Shown piece after piece: positions 10,462 to 28,869 of a stretch of DNA of 64,000 nt (position 1 is its first letter; each line of letters opens with the position of its first letter). Position numbers and translations under genes: made by a program. Under the pieces are notes generated by a model. That model did not search any database. It worked only from the letters and a program-made list of their open reading frames with translations, and had not been told where the DNA came from. The stretch covers positions 17,772,001-17,836,000 of the forward strand of contig JARDYH010000003.1 in assembly GCA_029215795.1 (NCBI GenBank), written 5' to 3'. Origin of the DNA: Anniella stebbinsi. Lineage: Eukaryota; Chordata; Lepidosauria; Squamata; Anniellidae.

Positions 10462-11093
10462 AAGAACATAAGAAGAGCCATGCTGGATCAGACCAAGGGT
10501 ACATCTAGTCCATCACTCTGTTTACACAGTGGCCAACCAATTGTCAACCAGGGTACCACAAGCAGGACATGAGTGCAACAGTACCCTCCTGCCCTTGTTC
10601 CCCAGCAACTAGTGTATACAGGCTTACTGCTTCTGATACTGGAGGTTGCACTTAGCCATCAGGACTAGTAGCCATTGATAGCCTTCTCCTCCAGGAATTT
10701 ATCCAACCCGCTGTTAAAGCTATCCAAATTGGTGGCCACTACTACATCTTGCGGTAATGAATTCCATAGTTTAACTATGCACTGTGGGAAAAAGTATTTC
10801 CTTTTATCTGTTCTGAATCTCCCACCAATCAGCTTCATAGGATGACCCCCTTGGGTTCTAGTATTATGGAAGAGGGTGAAAAATGTCTCCCTATCCACAT
10901 TCTCCACACCATGTATAATTTTGTACCCCTGTATCAAGTCTCCACTTAGCTTCCTTTTTTCCAAGCTAAACAATCCCAGCTGTTGTAACCTTCCCTCATA
11001 GGGGAGATGCTCCAGTCCCTTTTTAATTTTAGTTACCCTTTCCTGCACTTTTTCCAGCTCCAGGAGTATTACAATTCCTGCTTGCTGAGTCAC
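10462..11093 (-). pseudogene. CR1-type LINE, C-terminal end of the reverse transcriptase ORF plus 3' end
   Basis: A 142-codon frame (10,665-11,093) has the CR1-type thumb and C-terminal signature: RVTKIKKGLEHLPYEGRL, then LGLFSLEKRKLSGDLIQGYK, RFRTDKRKYFFPQ and LWNSLPQDVV. It ends at a stop, followed by the 3' UTR reading ...GGCTCTTCTTATGTTCTTA (10,462-10,490 inverted). It is 5'-truncated, as is normal for CR1 copies. A plus-strand copy of the same 3' end is at 41,560-41,937 and a fragment at 22,600-22,840. Confidence 0.85.
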
Positions 11094-11345
11094 TCATGCC
11101 CTTTAGAACAGGGGAGGGGGGCAGACATCAAGCTTGTGGGATATCTTTTGTTTTTTTACTAGAACTCCCAAGCTCCACGAAGCAGAGCCAGTTGCAAAAG
11201 AAATAAGATTCAGAATGAAAAAATTCTGAGCCCCAAATTTTGTTCCGAGTACTAGAACTGAATGGACCTCACAATCCTTCTCCACAAAAAACCACTCCTC
11301 CTAGAGCATTTTCATCCCCATGGGCCACATTCTGTAGGCCACAGG

Positions 11346-11347
<2 letters not shown>

Positions 11348-11392
<45 letters not shown>
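11348..11392. repeat. (TA)n microsatellite
   Basis: About 45 bp of uninterrupted TA dinucleotides, 0.5 kb beyond the TUBA8 stop codon. Confidence 0.95.
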
Positions 11393-11396
<4 letters not shown>

Positions 11397-11935
11397 CTGT
11401 AGCACTACAGAGCACCAAAGGGTCAAAATTAGCTTGTTTGCTTTTTTCCTTGATTTTGGGGGACAGTGGTGGCCAGATGCATTGTCACACGCCACTCCGC
11501 CCCTGTTCTAGGATTTCTTCATTTCAGTAGTATAATTTGAGGATGGATAATTTTGTTCTTGCTATGGTTTAAAAAAATTGGGAGTTGAAAATCCTTGATC
11601 TCCTGCAAATCATCCAGAGATCTACTGGTAGACTTCCCTCTACCTTCTACCCACACCAGGATGAATTTTCTTGTAATATGGGGCGAAAGAAAAGAAGTCA
11701 CTGGAAATTGCTTCTCAGGTTGATGGTCTATTTTTTACATATGCTGCAGGAGTGAACACAGGGTGAAATCCGCCAGACGCTTCTGCTGTGCATCTTCTGT
11801 TTGTTCCTCTTCCATCCGCCTGTGAAATGAGCAGAAGCTGCACAGCAAAGGGTTTGGTGAACTTCATCCCTTGATGCAAATCAGAGCTGCCAAGAGGTCT
11901 TTAGGCACAGTCTGGGGCAACCTGCACTCTTTTTT

Positions 11936-18910
<6,975 letters not shown>

Positions 18911-20369
18911 CTACGGAGGAAGAACAGGGACAAGATCAGAAAAACTAGAACACACATTGCGTACGTACGTTCCCCCGACCCATTCTTCCTGAGCAATACT
19001 GTTGGTTTGAGTATCACTATTGAGATATCTGAAATGTCGTTGTGGCCGGTATTTTTCTGCACCACGTTCAGAAAAGAAGAAGGCGCAGAACTTCCTCCTT
19101 TCAGGGAACTGTTTGTTCTTGTCTGCTGTGGGACTTCTGTTTTCGTTGCAAAGGATTCTGGGACCTATTCTAAGGCACATATGAGCAGCTCATGGGTTGC
19201 GTGCAGTCCACACAGGTCTTATACATGGCCTGCACTGGTGCCCAAGTCACCCCCTGCCACTGCCACCAAATTCCCCACTGCCCCAATGGAAAAGAAAGTG
19301 GGGGGAGTTCCCCATGTGCCTTCCTTCCCCTGTAGATCATATTCCTTCCAGCCTGAAAAAGAGCTATTTGGAGGGGCTGAGAAGGGCACAATTTCTCCTT
19401 GCTGAGGCCCGTCCTGCTCCACCTGAACAGGGAGAGCTTCTGAAAGCCATAATCACACTATCACTACCACAATCCCCACATTCAAAGGGATCACAGCCTG
19501 CAGGGAGGAGAGGAGAATGTCCAGGTGTCCTGCTTTCCAGGGGACAGTCCTCTGTTTGGAGGTGTCTTCGATTTGAGGGGCTGGGTGATAAAAACAGAAA
19601 GCCAGGGTGGAGAGGGGGACTAGAAGAGTGGCTGGAGTTCTGAACAGCAACACTCCATGCTGCAATATTTTGTTGCAGGTCCCTATCATCACCACCATTA
19701 TCATCATCTCTATGACATCTCACAAACTGGTGTCTTTTTATATCTCAATCTGCACTACAACGACCTGTTATTTCAGTAATACAATTACAAAACAAAAGCT
19801 GAATCTATTCTCAACTAGCCAACACACAAAAGTCTTGTACAAATCCAACACTCAGGATGGTATTAATGACAACATTTGCAAATTCAGCAGACAAATAGAT
19901 GCATCCGTGTACAGAACTGTACAGGAGTAGTATTGATGACCACCATATGGATTGTGAAAGGAGACCATGTGCCAAGTGGATTTATTTTTATTCCGGACTG
20001 GGACTTGACACAGCTAAATGGTATTTCTCCGCTGAGTGCAACTTGAAACGTCCATGGTGCCTTCTGATTTCTTAACACTTTTCTGGTAGCAGGGGTGGCA
20101 GTGCCCCTCCAAAAATATTTCCTTCTACTCCTTCTGCTATCTCACTCATCTGACTGACCAGAAAAGTAGCATTGCATCATGAATCAGAGCAAATGAGTCA
20201 ACAAATGTTTACAGTAGGTTAATGCCCAGGTTTGAACTCAAAATTTTAAAAGCTTGCAGGTGGTTTGAATTTTCAAAACATTTCATATCCTCTCCCTCTG
20301 GTAAAAATTCCAACCCAGCAAGCAGGAGAATGGGAGAAATGCAACTTCCTGGCCAGGTTGTCTCGCTCC

Positions 20370-20835
20370 CATTTTGTTTGTTTGTTTGTTTATTGGCCAC
20401 TTTTCAGGGCAGAAGCCCTCCCAAGGCGGCACACAGCAGGAAACACATAGAAACCGGAATGATATTAAAAATGTTAAAAACAATAAAAATACACTAGAAA
20501 CAGCAATGGAACCAACAATGGAACCAGCAATAAAAATAGCAACTAAAACAATCCTAGAGTAAAACAATACGTTTTCAAGGCCTTTTAAAAACCCTGCAAT
20601 GTTCTCGGCCTTTTGGCTAAGATCGAGTGTAGTACCTGCAATGTTGGAGCATGGCAGACTTCCAATGGCAACCTATTCCTGAGATGTGGGGCCACTGCAG
20701 AGAAGGCCCTCTTGCGTGTGGTCACTCACCTGATTGCTCCCATACGTGGGCAAATGAGAAGGGCTTTGTCAGGGACAACAATTAACCCTTGCTGCTCTAA
20801 TTATTTTTGCTACCCTTCTGTTCTCCCAAATGAAT
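20370..20835 (+). repeat. Long interspersed repeat hosting the U2 fragment
   Basis: Begins with (TTTG)n and GGCCACTTTTCAGGGCAGAA and continues through CAGAGAAGGCCCTCTTGCGTG. Same class as 8,690-9,290. Confidence 0.5.
20601..20638 (+). pseudogene. U2 snRNA 5' fragment, retro-inserted
   Basis: TTCTCGGCCTTTTGGCTAAG followed by ATCGAGTGTAGTACCTG matches the U2 snRNA 5' region (about nucleotides 7-44) with few changes. CCTGCAATGTT occurs at both borders (from about 20,593 and 20,635), an 11-bp target duplication typical of LINE-mediated insertion. No 3' part, promoter or Sm site is present, so it cannot be a functional U2 gene. Confidence 0.75.
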
Positions 20836-21204
20836 GCCCTCAACCTGGTGCCATGCTGGCTGGGGAAGATGGGAGTTGTAACCCAAGACCTCTGGAGGAC
20901 ACCAAGTTGGGGAAGGCATCCCCTCCAGTTATCTAGAAAGGAAATGGAAAGAGCTATTTCACAATTGCCCTAAATAATAATGTGCCACTCTTTAAATGAG
21001 AACTGTATTGATAGCTTGCCGACTGACCCCAAAACCTTACCAATCTGGACTGCTCTTATGCCTTGAATAGAGATTTTTAGATGCAAACATCAGCAGGTGA
21101 AGTTTATCAAGGTACAGACCTAAAGCATAACCTGACAGAGTTAGCTTTACTTAGGAGTAAGCCCAATATAGAACTCAGTGGGACATATGTCTGAGTGAAC
21201 ATTT

Positions 21205-21442
21205 TTTATTATTATTATTGCATTTATATCCTGCCTTTCTTCAAGAAACCCAAGGCAGCATACATAATCCTCCTCCTCTCCATTTTATCCCCACAACAAC
21301 AACCCTGTGAGGTATGTTGGGCTGAGAGTCTGTGACTGGCCCAAAGTCACCCAGTGGGTTTCCATGGCTGAGTGGGGACTAGAACCCAGATCTCCTGACT
21401 CCCAGGCCAACACTTTAACCTCTACACCACACTGGCTCTGTT
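21205..21442 (-). repeat. tRNA-derived SINE, copy 2
   Basis: Same family as 655-905, with better preserved CAAGGCAGCATACATAAT and TACACCACACTGGCTC ends and a (TTA)n tail at about 21,211. Confidence 0.75.
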
Positions 21443-21489
21443 ACTTCTGAGTTAATATAGCAGATGCCTGTCAGAGCTTAGATTGGAGT

Positions 21490-21650
21490 TGGCAACTTTT
21501 TAGTGTCCCTTGATGCTGTACCTTTATAAACATATCAGCAGGTGGTAATGCTTCATGCCATAAAAAACCTTTTGATCTTCAGTAGATCAAATGGCTGTTA
21601 AAGGCACAAGAGCAGGCCAGGCCATATTTTCTGGTCAATTGGCAATCCTA
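21490..21650. repeat. Palindromic MITE (GTTAAAGGCAC family)
   Basis: TTTTGATCTTCAGTAGATCAAA forms the centre, with outer TTGGCAACTTTT and GGTCAATTGGCAATCC ends. Relative of 6,544-6,735. Confidence 0.5.
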
Positions 21651-22507
21651 TTCTCTGTGAGGGATGCTGAAGCTATTTATACCTGGGTGTCCCTCAGCTA
21701 AAGATAAGCCTCTATCCACTAAATCACAATGACTTGAAAATTGTGCCATATATCACAAATACTCCAGGGAACAAAGTTCTTAGCAAGCTTAATGTCCCAC
21801 TTAGTGTTGTATTTAGGGACAGGCAACTCAGGGGTTTAGGACAGCTGGACTGGCTACCCAGCAATCCACTCAACGGCTGGGGGGAAAACCCACAGTACAA
21901 ACAGTTCATTTCATTTGTAAAGTTGGCAATACTGACCTGTTGCATTAACAATTGTTTTTTATTTGTGGGAAAACTGAGCACATCAGGGCCCAGTCTACAA
22001 ATAATGTGCATATGAGCACATGAATGATCAGATCCATGCATACACATGTATAATCTTATATGACAAGGCTAAATCATGCATCAAAGTTGTGCAAAGGAAT
22101 ACAAATGCAATTTTAAAAATTAGATACTCAAAGTTGTCCAAATGGAAGGGGGGTGCCAAAGATGTCTTGGGGGAGTATCTTGTCTAGGTCTAGCCCTGGT
22201 CCCACTCTTCCATATAGTTGGGGTTATACTGTAATAGTAGTGTACTATAAAAACCAAGTAACCTTTCCACAATATAATTATAGCTATGTTGCTGTCAGTG
22301 CTCAGTCACATACAACTTTTTTGAAAAGGATTTTGTGCTTTTGGTATAACTAGTAGCAGATATGCCTCTTTAATTATCATAGCAATACTAACTCCATTTG
22401 CAATGTGACTTACTTCTGAGTATATATGTATTAGATTGAACTGCCACTGCTGTGTAGGATCAATGAGTTGACCAAAATAGGGGGCAATGCGCTTAATCCC
22501 ACAAGGT

Positions 22508-22840
22508 AGTGTTCCCCAGCCTGGTGCCCTCCAGTTGTGTTGGACTACAATTTCCACAGCCCCTAATCAGCACAGCTATTCTGGTTGGTATAATGGAAGT
22601 TAAGGACACAAGAAAAGCCATCCTGGATCAGATCAAGGGTCCATCTATTCCACATTTCTATTCAGACAGTGGTCAACGAGCTGTCCATGGGAAACCCACA
22701 AACAAGATATAAGTGCAGCAGCACTCCCAGGTTGAAGGAATATGCCATAAGTTCTTGATAATAGGGAAGGATAATATCCCTGTAGCCACCCTAAATAGCA
22801 TGCATAAGTCTCCAGATCCACCTCTTTCCCAGGCAACCTT
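22508..22840 (-). repeat. MITE fragment followed by a CR1 3' end fragment
   Basis: 22,508-22,600 is half of a CCAGATGT palindrome. 22,600-22,840 is the inverse of the CR1 3' end seen at 41,560-41,937 (GATCAGATCAAGGGTCCATCT). Confidence 0.6.
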
Positions 22841-23589
22841 TTAGTGAAGTCAAGGGGTTATGACAGAAGCTACTGTATCTGATGTCATAAATGGATGAGT
22901 AAGTACCTATCAAACTCCTGTAGGCCTGTAATGAATGGAGAAATGCATTGCTTGTAAAGATCTAAACACAGTTCATCGTATTAATAATGAAAGCAATGGT
23001 TTCTAAATGCTGGCTTACAGGCTGCCCACAGGGAGTTAAGAAGGCTTCTGCTTCCAGGCCACAGGCCAGAACCAATGAGGATGTCCTGGACACAGCCAGC
23101 ACCCTAATCATCCTGAGTGAATCGTTTTAGAAACAAATAAGCTGTTTCCTTTCTCCAGATTGGTTTAGACAAGCAAATGTGGCTGCCAAAGGCTTCTCGA
23201 GGTTGAATCCCATAAGGATGGGATGCATATGATTATCGGCTGGGCTGTGACCAGTGGTATTGTGGTAAATTTTGAAGAGCAGGCACTCATAATAACAGTC
23301 CTCATGGCACGCCCCCCCAACCCAACCAGGCAATAAAAATATGCATATTAACAAACCAGTTCCAACTATTTCCATCTCCTCCAGGAGTAGGTCTTTTGTA
23401 AAGCTAATGAGTCTTAATGGTAATGAGCCAAGACACAGCAAAATATTTTTGCATGACAACAGGGAGCAATATATTTTTGCTGGGAAAATCCATTTCTCCC
23501 CACGCCACTGTGGGGATTGCAGCTAAACTGAAGAGGGAACACGGAATTCTGAAGGAGATGGTGGCAGAAGATGACTTTTAACAAGAACA

Positions 23590-23722
23590 AGTAATTTTAA
23601 CTTGTTTTTATGTTTTATGCTTTTAAAATTTGTATATCGGTGTTTTAATTGTTCAATGTTTTTAATTTTTGTAAACCGCCCAGAGAGCTTCGGCTATGGG
23701 GCAGTATATAAATGGAATAAAA

Positions 23723-23757
<35 letters not shown>
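23590..23757 (+). repeat. LINE 3' end with (AAAT)n tail
   Basis: AACCGCCCAGAGAGCTTCGG then GGCAGTATATAAATGG and about nine AAAT units. Confidence 0.75.
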
Positions 23758-23929
23758 GCATCCCCACAAGTACAGAAGTGCTGGCACTGCATCCCTACGA
23801 GCTCTGATTCCACTACACCGTTAGCTGTGGCTAGAACGTTTCACGACATAGAGAAGAATACTGTCATGTAAATCCATCCTTAAGCTTTCTGTGGTGTTGC
23901 CAGTACATAGCCTGATAGGGTTTCTCTGA

Positions 23930-24150
23930 ACATGTGATTTATAGCATGCTCGTGACTAGCCACTCACGGAAGTTTGTGGGTTGATTATATGAGGTCGTGA
24001 ACAACCAGGACATCTCTTGCGGCAACCGTTGCAAATTCCACTATGAAAATAACCACTTTTAAAGTGGAAACATCCTAAAACAAGTGGGATCTTCTGCCAC
24101 TAGATAGCGCTTTCTCAATTGAAGTGAACAGAGGGGAAGTATTCAATTCA
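23930..24150. mobile_element. MITE with GTGATTTATTGCATGCTCGTGA ends, copy 1
   Basis: Starts GTGATTTATAGCATGCTCGTG, passes CCACTCACGGAAGTTTGTGGG, and ends with a TTCAATTCAAACCA(T/C)G block. Relatives: 27,050-27,300, 27,755-28,010 and 34,740-35,100. Confidence 0.55.
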
Positions 24151-24261
24151 AACCATGCGGTCATCCCCCTCCATCTGAGTAATACAGTCCATGACAATTG
24201 CACCCAAAAGCAGGAAGCACAAATGCCCCAAGTAAGCAATGTGATTTCTCCCTAATGCAAA

Positions 24262-24432
24262 GATCCCCTCAGACCATTAGTCCATCTAGCCTGGTATTGT
24301 CTACAATCACAAAAGATCAGCAAGTCTCCAGAATTTCAAATAAGAGTCTTCCCCAACTCTCCTTGGAGATACCTAGGATTGAACATGGGACCTTTTGTAT
24401 ACCAACAATGTGCTCTTTTTCATAGTCCTGCT
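24262..24432 (-). repeat. tRNA-derived SINE (second family), degraded
   Basis: Inverse of the 10,284 SINE: GGATTGAACATGGGACC is box B inverted and TGTGCTCTTTTTCATAG the degraded box A. Confidence 0.6.
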
Positions 24433-25084
24433 AAACTCTTGGTGCCATTTTTCACAAGGTCACTAAAGGCTCTTCTAAGTGACAAATTTAAACTGGTTTG
24501 AAACCAATTTAATTATTCTGGCTTCTCCCAAGGAACCCTAGGGGAGGGATAATTCTAAGAGACTCGAGGATTCTAATTCTTTGCCTGAGATCATTTGCCC
24601 CTTCACAAGTCCTAACTGAAGTTCCTCAGTTGCAAGCCATGACTGCTACATTGGTGTGAAACTGGTTTAAAAGTATAGTGTAGAAATGCCCTAGTTCAAA
24701 CTCTGGCTCTGCCAATGGAAAGGGGTGAAGCTTCACAGCCAGCATGGTTTAGTAGCTAAGATCTGAACTTTGACCTGGAAGTCCATGCCTGAAATTCTTC
24801 CAGAGCCCTTGATGGTGAGTCACTCTCAGCCCCATCTGTAAAATGGGGATATCATCAATTACCTAATCTATTGTTAAAATGATCCCCCCAAAGGGGTGAA
24901 GAAGTATTATAAACTTCAGTATATAAATATCTTGTCAAGTTCCCCAGTTTTTAGTGTCTTGGTCCTCTTTAGGGGGAAACATAGCTACTCTCCGTGAAAA
25001 TGTTACTTGTTTACTCAGAAATTCAATCTCTGCACTGCTGCTAGGTTTTACTCCGGTTCCGTTTTCATACTGCAGTTTTAAGCC

Positions 25085-25190
25085 ATTATCATATTGTCTT
25101 TGATGCTGTATTTTGAGGTTTTTATTTTTGTGAACTGCCCAGAGAGCTTCGGTCATTGGGCAGTACAGAAATGTAATATATAAATAAAAT
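25085..25190 (+). repeat. LINE 3' end, degraded
   Basis: GAACTGCCCAGAGAGCTTCGG then GGGCAGTACAGAAATG and a degraded AAAT tail. Confidence 0.65.
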
Positions 25191-25444
25191 GAACCTTTAT
25201 TTGGAAATAAGGCTTTCGGACTTCACCGTGGCTTACTGCCACGTCATTTTGCATGGAGCTGCACTCTTAGCCACGTCAGCCTGTTTGTTGTTGGTCTCTG
25301 TCAGAAACGTTAAGATCTAGCCGAAGGTCCTGTCTAAAATAATCCCTAATTTGCCACTTGATAAGCATGACTGCATAAGCAGAGCCAATGACAGAGAGGC
25401 AAGATCATTTCCCCTCATTCTCTGTTTCCCATAGTCCTTCTTAC

Positions 25445-25447
25445 CAT
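25445..25447 (-). CDS. TUBA8: Candidate TUBA8 exon 1 (ATG only)
   Basis: Alpha-tubulin genes place the start codon alone at the end of exon 1, immediately before an intron. Here the minus strand reads AGAACATTATG|GTAAGAAG, an ATG directly followed by a consensus donor, in phase with CGT GAG TGC of exon 2. It is 6.5 kb upstream on the correct strand, and the leader above it (25,448-25,600) is not a recognised repeat. Other ATG-GT pairs in the interval have poor donors. No transcript evidence is available. Confidence 0.4.
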
Positions 25448-25927
25448 AATGTTCTGACTGATTCGTGCTTCCCGTCTTGGTCAGCAGCAGTTAGAAAAGC
25501 TTCGTTTCTGTCCTGTCTCTCTGCTCCTCCTGCTGCTGTATCACTTTGAGCTGTAATATGGGAGGACAGTTGGGAGCAAGCACCCAGCACCTGCTCTTGC
25601 CCTTCAGTGTCATAGAGCAGAGGAGGAAAGAGGTCACAATTCCCACCACACGCACAGACATACACACCCTGGCCCAGTTACATCATCAGCCTCTTAAAAG
25701 CACTGTCACATCTGCTGTCAAGCTCATCCCTTTTTACATGACGCCCAAATATAGTCCAAATGCATGGCTCTTCCGAACTGAGCGCGCGCGTGTGCAGAGA
25801 GGGTGCGACGGAGACATGTGGATGAATAGCTGGAATAGCCAAAACAAAGAGGAGCATGAAATATGCTAATGTTCTCATTTATTTATTCCATGCTAACAAC
25901 AAAACATTTTCCCACAGCAGATTACAA

Positions 25928-25943
25928 GGGGGGGGGGGGGGGG
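25928..25943. repeat. Poly-G run
   Basis: About 15 consecutive G, capable of forming G-quadruplexes; 0.5 kb upstream of the proposed TUBA8 first exon. Confidence 0.9.
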
Positions 25944-26550
25944 AGACTCACAAGCATAAGAACGATCGAACACAGGTTGAAAGTTAATAAAACAAAACAA
26001 ATGCAGAGCACTGCAGATCAAAGGAAGCAGCATAAATCTAGTAGAAATCAATCAAGAAAGCCTGATGGAATAAAGATTTTGAGCACCCACCTAGAAAGAG
26101 GAAGAGAAGGAGCTTGGCAGACCTCACTGGAGAGAGAATTCCTCCACCACGCAGTCCGTGGTACTGTCACTGAGGAGTCCGTCTCCTCATACCACCAGTC
26201 CAGTTTTTACCAATAACATGTTGGAGAGCAGAGCCTGAAATACTGGAATGTTTTGGTTAAACTTTTTGACTTCCAGTTTCATTGGTAACTTGAAACAGTT
26301 CGTGTTTTAGATAAAGTTTTTATCTTATTTCATTATTTAAATTTGTGGGAAATCAAACTTCCCTGCGTTAGATGATTTGAAATTGGTTCCATGGTATTTA
26401 ATGGTAAAACTAAATCATGATGGTGAAATTTATCTATCAAAACTTGGTAAGTATCCAGTTAGAAAACCTTGGCATGCCTTCAATTCCAGCATGTCGGTTC
26501 AGGTGGATGTTTAAAAATATTTATTTCAATCTGATAATGTTGCGGAGGAG

Positions 26551-26572
26551 AATATATATATATATATATATG
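26551..26572. repeat. (AT)n microsatellite
   Basis: Eleven AT units in the TUBA8 / TUBA8-like intergenic region. Confidence 0.9.
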
Positions 26573-26639
26573 CTGCCCTCCTTCCATTCTATGTACAGAA
26601 GCTGGCTAGACTGGAAGGTGAACCTTCAACACTGGCCAT

Positions 26640-27480
26640 GAGATAAGGCCCTCCATATTGCACCTGAACGTGGCAGGCTAGTTTAGGGGGTGCAAGACAG
26701 GCTAGGTGGTGCATGCAACTCTGTCCTGTTGGGCAGGAAATGGCGGGGGGGTTCAAGACTGCCATTGCTTCCCCCCAGCATCTGCTGTCTAAAGCAGGAG
26801 CCTCACTCTGCCTAATGGTACAGCTGGCCCTGGTTCCAGTAAAAAACACAAAGTAGATCTAATGGGTCTGAATGCTACCCACTCCTACTAGACATTCAAA
26901 AATGACCCAAGACATTTTGCTGCCTGAGGTGAGGAACAAGATGGCACTGTTCCTATTCCATGTACAAAAAGCAACTGGACCAGCAAATGGCTCTTGAGAT
27001 TCTCTACATTTAAAAAAAAAAACACTCCTGCTGCCTTACTGGGACTTCCTGCTTCCACTTTCTTTCTGGGATTATGTTTGGCTCAATTACATGGGCAAAC
27101 ATGGGTTAGCCACGTGGTTTGAATTGAATACTTCCTCTGCGTGCTTCATACACTTTAATGAAACATTGCCATCGGGATAAAGAGGGGGAAGCTCAATAGA
27201 TGTTCTGGAGGTTGACAACATCATCTACAGGACCCACAAACTTACATGAGTGGCCAATCATGAATGTGCAATAAATCACTTCTATAGAGAAGCCCACTAT
27301 CTTCAATATTGATGATATGACAGTATCCTCCACTGTGCCTGAAGGCAGCAGGCTAACTTAAGGGGTGCAGAGCAGACTACGTGGTGTACTGGTCCCTCCT
27401 CTAACACCTTGTTGCCACCTCCCAGCACCTGCTGCCAGAGGCAACTGCTTCACTCTGCCTAATTGTAAATCCAGCCCTGT
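26640..27480. mobile_element. hAT-like repeat copies (CCCAAGACATTTTGCTGCCTGAG family)
   Basis: Two or more partial copies carry GCAGGCTAGTTTAGGGGGTG, CAAGATGGCACTG and a CAGCTGGCCCTGG-type end. A better preserved one is at 61,632-61,908 with GGCTAGCCC / GGGCCGGCCC termini. A foreign MITE lies at 27,050-27,300. Confidence 0.5.
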
Positions 27481-28010
27481 ATACATTATACTATGCAATT
27501 GACCTATTGTTAGACAAACCCATTTATTTACCAGATTTCAGGTGGGACCTTACAGGTTGGAACACTCTCTTATGGAAAGCAGGTGTGGGGGGGGGGACAC
27601 AAACTCATGCATGTAGAAAACTAGTGTGTCAGGAGGAAAGATAGGCTACAGCAGCCTTCCCTTAGTGCTCTCCAGATGTTTGGGATTATAACTCTCAGCA
27701 TTCCTGACCATTACCCAAGTTGACTGGTTAAGGTCTGACAGCTTCTCTACATTAGTGATTTATTGCATGCTCATGATTGGCCACTCATGGAACTTTGTGA
27801 GTCCTTTACATGATGACGACAATCCTAAGGACACCTCCCATGCCTTCCCCCAGTAATCTTTCTTTTTAAAATATTAGAGATAACACACTATTTAAAATTG
27901 TCTCAGGATATTGTGGGGCACTAGATTGTGCTGTTTCATTTAACTTTATGGAGTATTGCCAACAAGGGAAGTTTTCAGTTACAAATCACGTGGTCACTGT
28001 TGGTTGCCAT
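27050..28010. repeat. Three MITE pieces
   Basis: 27,050-27,300 and 27,755-28,010 belong to the TTTATTGCA...CTCATGA family. 27,652-27,745 is a half palindrome of the CCAGATGTTT family. Confidence 0.5.
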
Positions 28011-28639
28011 CTAAAAGAGCCATAGTCAATGCAGAAAGACCCCAGAAAAAGAAAAAGAAATGGTAAGGATGCAGTTCTTTTCCTTAATATAGAGATGCTT
28101 TGACTGTGATCTCTGTGTGATGATAAAAACCAGTTCAGTTAAAGACAGTCTCCAGTGTCATCTGATCAAATCAAGCAGAACATAGCATGATACTAGGAGT
28201 GGTGTTCTCAGCCATCATTGATCTGAAAGAAAATTCCTATGAAGCAGGGCAGGTACTGCACAGATGGAGCACCTGAAGTCTTTGAAAAATTGAAGCTATA
28301 TATGCCATTACATAAATCTGCGTATGAAGCAGATGGTTTAAAACATTATGTGGATAAACTAGGCGTGAGAAACCACATGGGCTGGATGCAACCCACAGGG
28401 CCTACTTGGTCAGCCTGCCAGCCTCTCCCCAGCCCCCTCACTCCAGCCCCACCCTCTCCACCACTGAACTGTAATCTCCGATCAGCTGAGCAATGCAGGG
28501 GGCGGTTGTGGGGAGGGGAAGTTAACCCTCTTCTCTCACTGACCCTCCTACACTGCTCTGCTGATCAAAGACTACAGCTTTTCTTCACTGCACAGTGAAA
28601 AGGGGGTTGCCGTTCTCAGCCCACAACACAGAACTACAG

Positions 28640-28862
28640 CAAATTGCCCATGGAGGAGGTATGTTGTAAAGTGAGCGTGAACATTTCAATGCACATTGGC
28701 AAAGACTAATTGCTGTTCTTAGACTATTATTCAGGCTATCCTAAGGTAGCTACATTAAAAAAAACCAATGCACCATGATATAATATGCTTGAAATCTATT
28801 TTTCCAAGACATGGAATGCCAACTCTTTTTATGTCTGATAATGATCCTCAGTTTGTCAGGGG
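28640..28862 (+). pseudogene. Ty3/gypsy-type integrase core fragment
   Basis: In two frames the stretch encodes YYSGYPKVATLKK (first catalytic Asp region of a DDE integrase) and then SIFPRHGMPTLFMSDNDPQF (second Asp region). At least one frameshift separates them, and the third acidic residue is missing because an L2-type LINE begins at about 28,870. LTRs were not found nearby. Confidence 0.7.
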
Positions 28863-28869
28863 CCATAGG

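Larger units (their letters stand above)
18911..25440 (-). other. TUBA8: TUBA8 intron 1 (if the proposed exon 1 is right)
   Basis: No further coding exon is recognised. 18,950-20,200 is unassigned. Then follow a repeat containing a U2 fragment (20,601), a SINE (21,205), a CR1 tail (22,600), a LINE tail (23,590), a MITE (23,930), a SINE (24,262) and another LINE tail (25,085). Confidence 0.5.

Noticed and set aside
11240..11530. ORFs containing YIYIYIY runs
   Set aside because: Translation of the (TA)n microsatellite.
28239..28598. 119-codon ORF upstream of the integrase fragment
   Set aside because: Composition changes midway into Pro/Ser-rich text, and no retroelement domain is recognisable. 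It may include decayed gypsy sequence but cannot be supported.
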